From JAFGTP01 sp964498725 (lineage in GTDB: Bacteria; Fidelibacterota; UBA2242; JAFGTP01): a stretch of DNA of 41,252 bases. Position numbers and translations under genes: made by a program. Positions 33,256 through 40,809 of this stretch are shown here, piece by piece. How positions within the stretch are numbered: the first letter of the stretch is position 1; each line of letters begins with the position of its first letter. The stretch is taken from assembly GCA_964498725.1 (NCBI GenBank), contig CAZCHS010000018.1, positions 1 to 41,252 of the forward strand. The letters run 5' to 3'. Below the pieces are notes generated by a model. That model saw only the letters and a list, made by a program, of their open reading frames with translations, searched no databases and was not told the origin of the DNA.

Positions 33256-33312
33256 ATGGCCAGTTATTTTTATCTCGTAATTACCTGGCGCTACAACTTT
33301 GGTTTTGTATAA
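33256..33312 (+). CDS. Possible leader peptide, 18 residues
   Basis: An ATG at 33256 with GGAG six bases upstream opens an 18-codon frame rich in aromatic residues (MASYFYLVITWRYNFGFV). It lies between the promoter and the cDPGS-like gene. No clear attenuator hairpin follows, so a regulatory role is only possible. Confidence 0.3.
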   Translation: MASYFYLVITWRYNFGFV

Positions 33313-33387
33313 TCATTCCCTCTCATTTTTTTTCAGACAAAATGTTAACACTGAACTTATAACCAAAAAATTGAAGAGGACAAAATC

Positions 33388-34731
33388 ATGAGTAAAAAGA
33401 ATGTTGTGATCATCGGCGCAGCCGGCAGAGATTTTCATAATTATAATACATATTTTCGCGGTAATGATGCATATAATGTTGTGGCTTTTACAGCTGCACA
33501 GATTCCGGATATCGAGGGGAGAAAATATCCGGCGGAACTGGCAGGACAAGATCTGTACCCGGCAGGCATTCCGATTCTGGCAGAAGAAGAATTAGAATCC
33601 ATTATCAAAGAAAAGAATGTTGATCTCTGTGTATTTTCATACAGCGATGTACCTTACAAACATGTAATGATGATGAGCGCACGGGTCAATGCCGCCGGCG
33701 CCAACTACATGTTGCTCGGCCCTGCTGACACGATGATCAAAAGCACAAAACCGGTAATTTCCGTTGTAGCCACCAGAACAGGTTGTGGTAAATCGCAAAC
33801 TTCCCGTAAAGTAATCGAATATTTGATGGCAAAAGGACTGAAGGTCGTTGCCATTCGTCACCCAATGCCTTATGGTGACCTGATTGCTCAGAAAGTTCAG
33901 CGATTTGCAGAAGTAGATGACCTGGAAAAACACAAATGTACCATTGAAGAAATGGAAGAATATGAACCTCACGTCGTGCGCGGTAATGTCATCTACGCCG
34001 GTGTGGATTATGAAGCGATTGTCAGAGAAGCAGAAAAAGACCCAAATGGTTGTGATGTAATTCTCTGGGATGGTGGAAACAATGATTTTCCATTTTACAA
34101 ATCAGACCTGACCATCACTGTTGCCGATCCCCACAGACCCGGTGACGAAGTCAATTATTATCCCGGCGAAGTGAATCTTAGAATGGCTGACACTGTGGTA
34201 ATCAACAAAATGGATTCCGCCGCACCTGAAGGCATTCAGACTGTTCGTGAATCAATTGCCAAAACCAATCCCAAAGCCACTGTCATTGATGGCGCGTCCC
34301 CGATCAAAGTGGATGATCCTTCTGTGATCAAGGGTAAAAAAGTATTGGTTGTCGAAGACGGGCCAACCCTGACCCACGGAGGGATGAAAATCGGCGCCGG
34401 TACTGTGGCGGCCCGGAAATATGGCGCTACCGAATGTGTTGACCCGCGTCCTTACACCGTAGGCAAACTGAGCGAAACCTTTGAAATATATCCTGAAATC
34501 GGCAAATTACTGCCGGCCATGGGTTATGGCGAAGAACAGCGCAAAGACCTCGAAACAACTATCAATAATACCGAATGTGATGCGGTAATCATCGGTACAC
34601 CAATCGACCTGAATCGAATTATCAATATCAAGAAACCCAATACCCGTGTCTATTATGACTTGCAGGAAATTGGCGAACCGACATTGGAAGGCATCTTGGG
34701 AGATTTTTGCGATAAACATAATCTGAAATAA
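33388..34731 (+). CDS. Cyclic 2,3-diphosphoglycerate synthetase-family P-loop protein
   Basis: A 447-residue protein. The N-terminal 'VVIIGAAGRDFHNYNTYFRGND' is a nucleotide-binding-like domain. A P-loop 'TRTGCGKSQTSRK' (residues 129-141) opens a second NTPase domain, with 'VILWDGGNNDFPFYKSDLTITVADP' and 'INKMDSA' as further motifs. The length and layout match archaeal cyclic 2,3-diphosphoglycerate synthetase, which couples ATP hydrolysis to forming a phosphate anhydride. In bacteria the homologues are annotated mostly by similarity and their substrate is unsettled. It precedes carbamate kinase in one operon, so a role in carbamoyl-phosphate or nitrogen metabolism is as plausible as cDPG synthesis. 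GAGGA precedes the start. Confidence 0.82.
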   Translation: MSKKNVVIIGAAGRDFHNYNTYFRGNDAYNVVAFTAAQIPDIEGRKYPAELAGQDLYPAGIPILAEEELESIIKEKNVDLCVFSYSDVPYKHVMMMSARVNAAGANYMLLGPADTMIKSTKPVISVVATRTGCGKSQTSRKVIEYLMAKGLKVVAIRHPMPYGDLIAQKVQRFAEVDDLEKHKCTIEEMEEYEPHVVRGNVIYAGVDYEAIVREAEKDPNGCDVILWDGGNNDFPFYKSDLTITVADPHRPGDEVNYYPGEVNLRMADTVVINKMDSAAPEGIQTVRESIAKTNPKATVIDGASPIKVDDPSVIKGKKVLVVEDGPTLTHGGMKIGAGTVAARKYGATECVDPRPYTVGKLSETFEIYPEIGKLLPAMGYGEEQRKDLETTINNTECDAVIIGTPIDLNRIINIKKPNTRVYYDLQEIGEPTLEGILGDFCDKHNLK

Positions 34732-34754
34732 TTGTTTTTTTATTGAAAATAGTC

Positions 34755-34782
34755 AGCCCCGATAAATTGAACAATCGGGGTT
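34755..34782 (+). other. Hairpin between the cDPGS-like gene and the carbamate kinase gene
   Basis: AGCCCCGAT and ATCGGGGTT form a 9-bp stem (one G-T pair) with a 10-base loop and no T-tract. It may be an mRNA processing or stability element, or a weak attenuator. Confidence 0.4.
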
Positions 34783-34825
34783 GAACTGTTTAATGATAAA
34801 TTATTTTTCATATTCAGGAGAGAGA

Positions 34826-35773
34826 ATGGGAAAAAGAAAAACTGCGGTTGTGGCTCTGGGCGGAAATGCCATTTCACCAAAAGGTGAATTAGATACCATT
34901 GCCAATCAATTCCGCAATACACGAAAAAGTCGAAAAGCGATCATACGCTTGATCGAAAAAGGATATAATCTTGCTGTCACCCACGGTAATGGACCCCAGG
35001 TTGGCAATGCCCTCCTGCGGGTAGAGGCTGCCGAAGGAAAAGCGCCGATCATTCCCCTGGGAATTTGCGTCGCAGATACTGAAGGCGGCATGGGCTATAT
35101 GATTGAACAATCCCTGCAAAATGCTGTCAGAAAACTGGACATTGATAAAGATGTGGTAACCATTGCCACCCAAATCATTGTGGATGCCGATGACCCGGCA
35201 ATTAAAAATCCGCAGAAGTATGTGGGCGGCTGGTACACCAGGCAGGAGATCATGGCACTGGCCAATAAATTTGGCTGGTCAGTGAAAGAAGTACCGGGTA
35301 AAGGCTGGCGCCGGGTGGTTCCCTCGCCGGTTCCCCGCAAGATCATTAACAAACGCGCGATTCGTAAACTGGTTTACGATGGGATCATTGTCATCGCGGC
35401 CGGTGGTGGCGGAATTCCGGTTTATATCGATGAAAAGGGCAATTATGAAGGCGTGGATGCTGTAATTGATAAGGATCTCGCCTCTTCAGTACTGGCCAAG
35501 GATATTGGTGCCGAAGAATTGTTCATATTGACTGATGTTGATCAGGTGGCAATAAATTATGGCAAAGAAAATGAACAAAATCTCGGAGATATTTCCTATG
35601 ATGAACTGAAGAAATATTACGATGAAGGGCAATTTCCTGCCGGTTCCATGGGCCCGAAAGTCAAAGCAGCCTTAAACTTTATTGAATCCGGTGGTGATCA
35701 GGTGATCATTACGTCGCTGGATTCGGTCAAGGCTGATCTGCCGGAGGGAAAGATCACCCGTATCAGAAAATAG
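34826..35773 (+). CDS. arcC: Carbamate kinase
   Basis: A 315-residue amino-acid-kinase-fold enzyme that interconverts carbamoyl phosphate + ADP and carbamate + ATP. Start at the ATG at 34826 with AGGAGAGA upstream. Motifs are 'VVALGGNAISPKG' at the N-terminus, 'AVTHGNGPQVGNALLR', 'PSPVPRKI', 'VIAAGGGGIPV', 'DAVIDKDLASSVLA', 'LFILTDVDQV' and 'FPAGSMGPKVKAA'. No arginine deiminase or ornithine transcarbamylase genes are nearby, so the enzyme is not part of a local arginine deiminase operon. The partner is the cDPGS-like gene 94 bases upstream. A terminator follows. Confidence 0.95.
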   Translation: MGKRKTAVVALGGNAISPKGELDTIANQFRNTRKSRKAIIRLIEKGYNLAVTHGNGPQVGNALLRVEAAEGKAPIIPLGICVADTEGGMGYMIEQSLQNAVRKLDIDKDVVTIATQIIVDADDPAIKNPQKYVGGWYTRQEIMALANKFGWSVKEVPGKGWRRVVPSPVPRKIINKRAIRKLVYDGIIVIAAGGGGIPVYIDEKGNYEGVDAVIDKDLASSVLAKDIGAEELFILTDVDQVAINYGKENEQNLGDISYDELKKYYDEGQFPAGSMGPKVKAALNFIESGGDQVIITSLDSVKADLPEGKITRIRK

Positions 35774-35804
35774 CAGTTATCAAGAAATCTTTAGTTTTAT
35801 AATA

Positions 35805-35840
35805 AAAAGAGTCCCGGTATTTTGGGGCTCTTTTAATTTT
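35805..35840 (+). terminator. Intrinsic terminator after carbamate kinase
   Basis: AAAAGAGTCCC (35805-35815) pairs with GGGGCTCTTTT (35824-35834), with one T-G pair, followed by a T-rich run. Confidence 0.85.
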
Positions 35841-35971
35841 TATAATATTTAATTAGAGAATCCGTCAATAATAATTAGGAAATGAACATGGGTACATCCT
35901 GTAAAAATTCTCATCGGCCTTATTTTTAACACATTGTTTGGCAATCGTTTTTACGCTTATCATACCACGGA

Positions 35972-36496
35972 TTATTCACTGCGATCGTGCTCCACAAAAG
36001 TCAGGTCTTTGGTGGCAAAGCCCAGGGGTATGATTGTTTCCATGAAGCGACTCTTCTCCGCATCACTGACAGCGGGTGTGCGGAATAAAAACCACAAATA
36101 ATCCTTGTCATGGCCGGTGATGTAAGCGTATTGATAATTTTCCTTATCCAGTTCAAAAATTACATAGGAGGCGTAAAAAGGTCCGAAAAATGAAACTTTC
36201 AAATGTCCGGTGGATTTCCCATCAGCGAATTTAGCTTTACCGGTGGCTTCCTGCCATGTATTTTCTTCCTCATTATAGCCACGGTTAACGACAGCAACGG
36301 TACCATCTTCGTTCAGTGAATATTCAGCAGTAACATTGGATAATCCCCGTTCAAAGCGATGGTCCAGCCGGGCGATCTCATACCAGGTTCCCAGATAGCG
36401 GTCCAGTTCAAACTCCCTCACCGGTTCAATGTTTTCCGGTGTTCCAACACAGCCGATACAGCAGAGCGCCAGTATGGGTAGTAAGTATTTTTTCAT
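35972..36496 (-). CDS. blc: Outer-membrane lipocalin (Blc-type)
   Basis: A 174-residue lipoprotein lipocalin. Signal with lipobox 'CIGC', then the family signature 'ELDRYLGTWYEIARLDHRFERGLSNVTAEYSL' (G-x-W-Y), 'GKAKFADGKSTGHLKVSFFGPFYASYVIFELD' and 'YAYITGHDKDYLWFLFRTP'. Bacterial Blc binds lysophospholipids and fatty acids and is anchored in the outer membrane under stress. An AAGGA site precedes the ATG. Downstream it faces a terminator across a 137-base gap. Upstream lies the palindromic repeat cluster that brackets the restriction gene. Confidence 0.95.
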   Translation of the reverse strand: MKKYLLPILALCCIGCVGTPENIEPVREFELDRYLGTWYEIARLDHRFERGLSNVTAEYSLNEDGTVAVVNRGYNEEENTWQEATGKAKFADGKSTGHLKVSFFGPFYASYVIFELDKENYQYAYITGHDKDYLWFLFRTPAVSDAEKSRFMETIIPLGFATKDLTFVEHDRSE

Positions 36497-36523
36497 GATT
36501 TTTCCTTCCTTTATATTTTTTTT

Positions 36524-36679
36524 GCAAGGGGCTACAGCCCCTTGTTCAAGTCAAGTTTACTTTGGAACAAGGGAGCTGTGGGCTCATGTTAGTGTCTGTT
36601 TTGCGCTTCTCTTTTTTTAATGGGTTATTACCCATTGTTCAGATCAGAACTCGTGGGAACAAGGGGCTGTAGCCCCTTG
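36524..36679. repeat. REP/BIME-like palindrome cluster, left of the restriction-modification gene
   Basis: Four copies of a palindromic unit in alternating orientation: 36524-36547 (+), 36564-36585 (-, decayed), 36619-36640 (+, diverged) and 36650-36679 (-). The unit is CAAGGGGCTACAGCCCCTTG, a 9-bp perfect stem with an AC loop, followed by TTCCCACGAG. In the third copy both arms have changed together (AATGGGT/ACCCATT), keeping the stem. The cluster fills the gap between the lipocalin start and the restriction gene stop, and recurs at 40606-40775. Confidence 0.85.
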
Positions 36680-36685
36680 AAAAAA

Positions 36686-39600
36686 CTACTCTGCTTCCAC
36701 AATTTTGATCTCTTCTTCTGTGAGTCCATAGAGGTTGTAGACCATATTGTCAATTTCTTTATCAGTGGTTGTGATTTTCTGCTGTAGATCATTGATCTCT
36801 TTTTTGTATGAGGTGAAGTAATCCGCCCATTCGTCCTGTTGCTGAAGGGATAGTTTTGGGGCGATGGATGAATTGGTTTGGGCAAGGGATTGAAATCCCT
36901 TGTTTCCTCCATCTTGTTGTAATTCTTTTTTCAGTTGAGCATGGCGTTTTTTAAGGGCTTTGTTGACTTCTGTCACAAAGGTTTTGAAATCATGATCATA
37001 GAAGGTATCCAACTTGCGGCTGATTTTTTCGATTGCCAGATTATCCTTGACACGGTTTAGGAATTTTGTCTTTTTTTGGTGAAGGTGTTGGTTATATGAT
37101 AATAAATTCTCTACATGTTTTTCTAAATTGTCTTGAGAATTAATTGATTGATCTGGGATGGAAAATGGTTCAATATATTTTGTTTTAAATCGAAAATAAC
37201 CCCCTCTTAATTCAGAACTTATATTTTTTAAATAAAACCAAAATAAGTTTGAGTTTAAAATACCTAAGATTATTAAATATAATTTTTTAGATGGATTTTT
37301 AAGAATAATTGAATATGTTGTATCGTTATGGTATAATTCACCACTTTTATCAAAATACATTGATGATTTATAGCAAACATCAGGTGTCAATATTTTGGAT
37401 GATTCTAAATTAATTTTATTTCTATAATTCCATAAAGAATACCATTTTGGATAAGTCATATTTTTACTACCACGATTTTCTAATCTGTGTTTTATAGATA
37501 AAAAGTAATTGTAACATTTTGGAAATTTTTCTTTCAATTCAACTTTTTCAATTAACACTGTTTTGTTATTTTTTTTGTTGTATGGATAGATTATGTAATC
37601 ATTTTTATTATTGAATGCGTAACGTTCTATATTTTTACCATTTGCAAGTTTTTTGCATATACTTTTTTCAATACAGACTCTTTTATTTAAAATTTTATTA
37701 AAGCCTTCAATATATAGGTTGTTTGATATGCAATCATAAAGATAAAATGCTTTATTGTCCCCAGAAATAATCCCTTGAAAAACACCTTTTGTAATTTGTT
37801 TTATTGATATTTTATTCGATAGAATTTTATTTATAATTTTTCCTGTATTTGTATCTTTTAACAGCCAGTTTTCTTCTGTAAGATTAGAATAATCAATTTT
37901 GTTAAATATAAATGGTTTTAAAATATCTTTTGGACTAATTGTTGTAAATTTAAGATGTTGATTGTTATATGATAGTTTTATTATGCAAGTGTAGGTTGAT
38001 ACGTCTTCAAATACCATCTCTGAGCCAAAATGAACTATTGATTCTAAAATATGATTATTTTTTAAATAATTCCGAATTCCTTCTCCAAATTCACTAATGA
38101 GAAATTTATGGGGTAAAATGAAGGATACTTTTCCATCTAATTTAATTAACTTGCATGCCATTTCAATAAATAGAACATATATATCAAATCTACCTGTAGC
38201 GGCATCATAATATTTTTCATAAAACTTAGATTCTTCTTCGAAATTTTTTCTTAATCCTTGAACTCTTAAATACGGCGGATTCCCGATCACTACATCAAAA
38301 CCCCCGGTATATTCATCACGAAATGCGTGGTCGTAAGTACAGATCATATCTTTCACAAGAGGTTGCAGATCCTTGTTCGCTGGGAGATTGTGTTTGATGC
38401 GGTTATTTTCGATATAAGGTATCGTGTTTAGTAATTTTTTATGCTTATCAAGGTAGGAGCGATTGAATTTCTGTCCCCAGAGTGAGAATTTTTCATTTTT
38501 CGGGATTTTGTGGTGTTTTCTCAGTTCCTGCGCTGATTTTCCTTTCAGTTTGCGGACGATATTATTCAATTCTTTTTCTCCGCAAACCAGCAGTAGGTGC
38601 ACGTGGTCCTGACAGATGTTGTAGGCCAGCACATTCAGGTTGTCATCTTTGACCTTATCGGCAATCGCCTGAGTGACTATAATTTCTTCCTGTGCCGATA
38701 GTTCGTAGGCATCGCCTTTTTTTACTTTATAATCGATCATTCTTTGGGAAGTCCTGGCATTATGGGTAACCCAGGTGATATGATAGGCATGTTTCTTTTT
38801 ATATTGGAAAACCTGTGGAAATTCTGCATACCAGTCAAAGGCTTTATCACCCGCCACAGTCGGATCATCGATCAGGGAGTTGCCGCATTTGATATTATTG
38901 CTGAGCACTGAGAGTTTGCGCCCTTTTTTCGCAGTACGCAACCAGAGGGAAAGTTGGGCGATTTCGACACTTTCTTCATTGATATCAACGCCAAAAAGAT
39001 TATTTTCCAACACAGCCTTTTCAATATTAAACAGCTCGATCATGCCACCTTTGAGTTCCGTCTGGCTTTCAGATATGAAATTGTGTTCATTGATCAGGAA
39101 ATTCAGAGCCTGGTTGAGGAAGGCGCCACTGCCACAGGCCGGATCGACAATTTTCAATAAAAGGAGCCAATTTTTGTAATCCTCAAATTTTTTATAAAGT
39201 CTTTGTCCTTTTTGTGACATGTCTCCTTTTTTCGTCTGGAAGGAATCATCGATTTCAATGTCATCTATTCCCAGTTCTGTTCGTTTTTCCCGGCAGAGTT
39301 CCCCCAGGGTATTTTCCACGATGTACTGAGTAATATATTTGGGTGTATAAAAAACACCGTCCTTTTTACGCTTACTTTTGGTTTTATCTATTTTTGTGCC
39401 TTCAATTTCGGCGGTCACTTCTTCAATTTCCGTTAACGAATGTTCAAAGATATGTCCCAGAATATTGACATCCACTTCAGTACTGAAATCATAGGTGGAC
39501 AGATGTTCCAGATCAGCGATTAAAATATCATCATCGATTTTTAAGGCATCTAAAGTTTCATCGGGATAAAATAGCCCGCCATTATAGGCCGGAATGTTAC

Positions 39601-40474
39601 CGGCTGGAGTTTTCCCATTTCTGCCAATATTCATATATCCAAAGTATTGTTTGTAAATATCATAGAGCGGTTTGTAGGCATTTTCTTCTTCGAGAATCCG
39701 GAATCTTTTAATGATGCGGTTTATTGAATTCGGCGGCAAAAGTCCTCTGTCCTCAGCGAATAGAATGAAGAGAAATCTGTCCAGCAGTTTTTGTGATTTT
39801 TTGAAAAGGGTGAGTTTATCGTATTCAGAATTATTTTTTATCAGGTTTTCATAAAGTTTGTTTTTGAAGGAAGAGTAATCATTGTAAAGATTTTTTGATA
39901 CTTTTTCTTCATGATAGATTGATTCCTCTTTGAACTTATATGGCAGGCTGGAAAAGAGATTGTCTTTTTGTAATACCAGGTACAACAGTTGGAATTTATC
40001 AAAAGAGAGATTGAAAAGATGGAATTCTTCATATTCATTAGAATATTCAATATAAAATCTTAATTTCATAAAATTGGAGGTGATTACATATTTACAAGCG
40101 GGGTGATTATTTTTATAATTGAATGCCTGCTCAGTAATGGTTTTCATGTCTTTTGTTTTTGTGGATTTCAGCTCAATTACGGCGATTATTTTTCCATCTT
40201 TTAGGAGCGCGCCGTCAACCTTTTTACTGTCTGTGATGTTTTTCTTTTCCCGGACAAGATAATAATTGTTTTCCGGTTTGATAGCATATCCCAAAACACC
40301 AACAAAGAGGTCACGTAGAAAACCATCCTGGTATTCCTCTTCCTTCATTTTCCTGATTATTTTTATTTTGGCGGTGGTGAATGTTTCTTTGTATTTCTGG
40401 TAGGCTTGTTCAATATTTTGACGGGATTGATTTTGTAAATATTTACTGATAACAGATTTCTGGAATATTGACAT
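36686..40474 (-). CDS. Type IIG restriction-modification protein with an embedded Y1/HUH transposase-like domain
   Basis: A 1262-residue single-chain restriction/methylation protein of the Eco57I class. An N-terminal PD-(D/E)xK-like nuclease site is visible as D87 and E101-L-K103. A helical connector leads to the N6-adenine methyltransferase, with motif I DPACGSGAF (444-452) and catalytic NPPY (732-735). The target-recognition region (about 740-1130) is markedly more AT-rich than the rest. Between motif I and NPPY, where relatives have a short link, about 150 residues (562-710) form an HUH domain: 'HAYHITWVTHNARTSQRM', H624-V625-H626 in 'AYNICQDHVHLLL', and Y687 in 'PYIENNRIKHNL', which aligns with the tyrosine region of REP-associated transposases. 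A GAGG site precedes the ATG. The gene stands alone between two palindrome clusters. Confidence 0.93.
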   Translation of the reverse strand: MSIFQKSVISKYLQNQSRQNIEQAYQKYKETFTTAKIKIIRKMKEEEYQDGFLRDLFVGVLGYAIKPENNYYLVREKKNITDSKKVDGALLKDGKIIAVIELKSTKTKDMKTITEQAFNYKNNHPACKYVITSNFMKLRFYIEYSNEYEEFHLFNLSFDKFQLLYLVLQKDNLFSSLPYKFKEESIYHEEKVSKNLYNDYSSFKNKLYENLIKNNSEYDKLTLFKKSQKLLDRFLFILFAEDRGLLPPNSINRIIKRFRILEEENAYKPLYDIYKQYFGYMNIGRNGKTPAGNIPAYNGGLFYPDETLDALKIDDDILIADLEHLSTYDFSTEVDVNILGHIFEHSLTEIEEVTAEIEGTKIDKTKSKRKKDGVFYTPKYITQYIVENTLGELCREKRTELGIDDIEIDDSFQTKKGDMSQKGQRLYKKFEDYKNWLLLLKIVDPACGSGAFLNQALNFLINEHNFISESQTELKGGMIELFNIEKAVLENNLFGVDINEESVEIAQLSLWLRTAKKGRKLSVLSNNIKCGNSLIDDPTVAGDKAFDWYAEFPQVFQYKKKHAYHITWVTHNARTSQRMIDYKVKKGDAYELSAQEEIIVTQAIADKVKDDNLNVLAYNICQDHVHLLLVCGEKELNNIVRKLKGKSAQELRKHHKIPKNEKFSLWGQKFNRSYLDKHKKLLNTIPYIENNRIKHNLPANKDLQPLVKDMICTYDHAFRDEYTGGFDVVIGNPPYLRVQGLRKNFEEESKFYEKYYDAATGRFDIYVLFIEMACKLIKLDGKVSFILPHKFLISEFGEGIRNYLKNNHILESIVHFGSEMVFEDVSTYTCIIKLSYNNQHLKFTTISPKDILKPFIFNKIDYSNLTEENWLLKDTNTGKIINKILSNKISIKQITKGVFQGIISGDNKAFYLYDCISNNLYIEGFNKILNKRVCIEKSICKKLANGKNIERYAFNNKNDYIIYPYNKKNNKTVLIEKVELKEKFPKCYNYFLSIKHRLENRGSKNMTYPKWYSLWNYRNKINLESSKILTPDVCYKSSMYFDKSGELYHNDTTYSIILKNPSKKLYLIILGILNSNLFWFYLKNISSELRGGYFRFKTKYIEPFSIPDQSINSQDNLEKHVENLLSYNQHLHQKKTKFLNRVKDNLAIEKISRKLDTFYDHDFKTFVTEVNKALKKRHAQLKKELQQDGGNKGFQSLAQTNSSIAPKLSLQQQDEWADYFTSYKKEINDLQQKITTTDKEIDNMVYNLYGLTEEEIKIVEAE
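36883..36907. repeat. In-frame palindrome copy inside the restriction-modification gene (C-terminal)
   Basis: CAAGGGATTGAAATCCCTTG (36883-36902) plus TTTCC matches the cluster unit. Its arms differ from the consensus but still form a perfect 9-bp stem with a 2-base loop. On the coding strand it encodes N-K-G-F-Q-S-L near residue 1190. The consensus would read N-K-G-L-stop-P-L in this frame. Confidence 0.7.
38356..38386. repeat. In-frame palindrome copy at the C-terminal edge of the HUH domain
   Basis: The sequence from CAAGAGGTTGCAGATCCTTG through TTCGCTGGGAG matches the flanking unit at about 20 of 30 positions, but its stem is partly decayed. It encodes N-K-D-L-Q-P-L near residues 699-705, with CAA where the consensus has the stop TAG. 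Confidence 0.6.
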
Positions 40475-40809
40475 TCTGCTTACCTCAAGTGTTTAATTTG
40501 AACCGGTTGTCTGCAATTCTATGCACCTTTAGATAGTATATGAAATTAATTATCCGGTATTGGAGATACAAGCGATATTTTTCTATTTGTGGATTTGTGG
40601 AGGAGAAGGCAAAGGTCTGCAAGGGGCTACAATCTCTTTTTTAGGGATTCTTCGGAACTGGATGTTGGCATGTCTTGGTGGATTGAGATTTGCAAGGGGC
40701 TACAGCCCCTTGTTCCCACGAGTTTTGATTTGAACAAGGGGCTCTGTACTGTAGCCCCTTGCAGACCTTTGCCTTATTCTGCCCCCTGTCTGTCTTCTTG
40801 CCTATCTCT
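40475..40809. other. Intergenic region upstream of the restriction-modification gene
   Basis: Contains the promoter side of the restriction-modification gene (no clear -10/-35 identified) and the right-hand palindrome cluster at 40606-40775. No gene is seen. Confidence 0.5.
40606..40775. repeat. REP/BIME-like palindrome cluster, right of the restriction-modification gene
   Basis: The outer ends 40606-40631 and 40750-40775 are a perfect 26-bp inverted repeat that includes the first half of the palindrome unit plus AAGGCAAAGGTCTG. Inside are a complete unit at 40692-40722 (+) and another at 40732-40762 (-) with a 9-base loop. The unit is the same as in the left cluster, about 3.9 kb away. Confidence 0.85.

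Larger units (their letters stand above)
32964..33387. other. Divergent promoter region between ndk and the cDPGS-like gene
   Basis: About 420 bases. It holds a good promoter at 33192-33220 and an 18-codon leader-like ORF at 33256-33312. The rest shows no gene. Confidence 0.6.

Noticed and set aside
34755..34782. Intrinsic terminator between the cDPGS-like gene and carbamate kinase
   Set aside because: No T-tract follows the stem, so it is reported only as a hairpin.
36524..36679. CRISPR-like array
   Set aside because: Repeats alternate in orientation, vary in spacing and have no regular unique spacers or cas genes.
36686..40474. BREX PglX methyltransferase
   Set aside because: Has an N-terminal PD-(D/E)xK nuclease and the Eco57I layout, and none of the other BREX genes is nearby.
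40606..40775. Strong GC-rich hairpins as ordinary terminators of the Nudix and restriction genes
   Set aside because: The hairpins lack T-tracts and share one unit sequence on both sides of the restriction gene, so a repeat family fits better.
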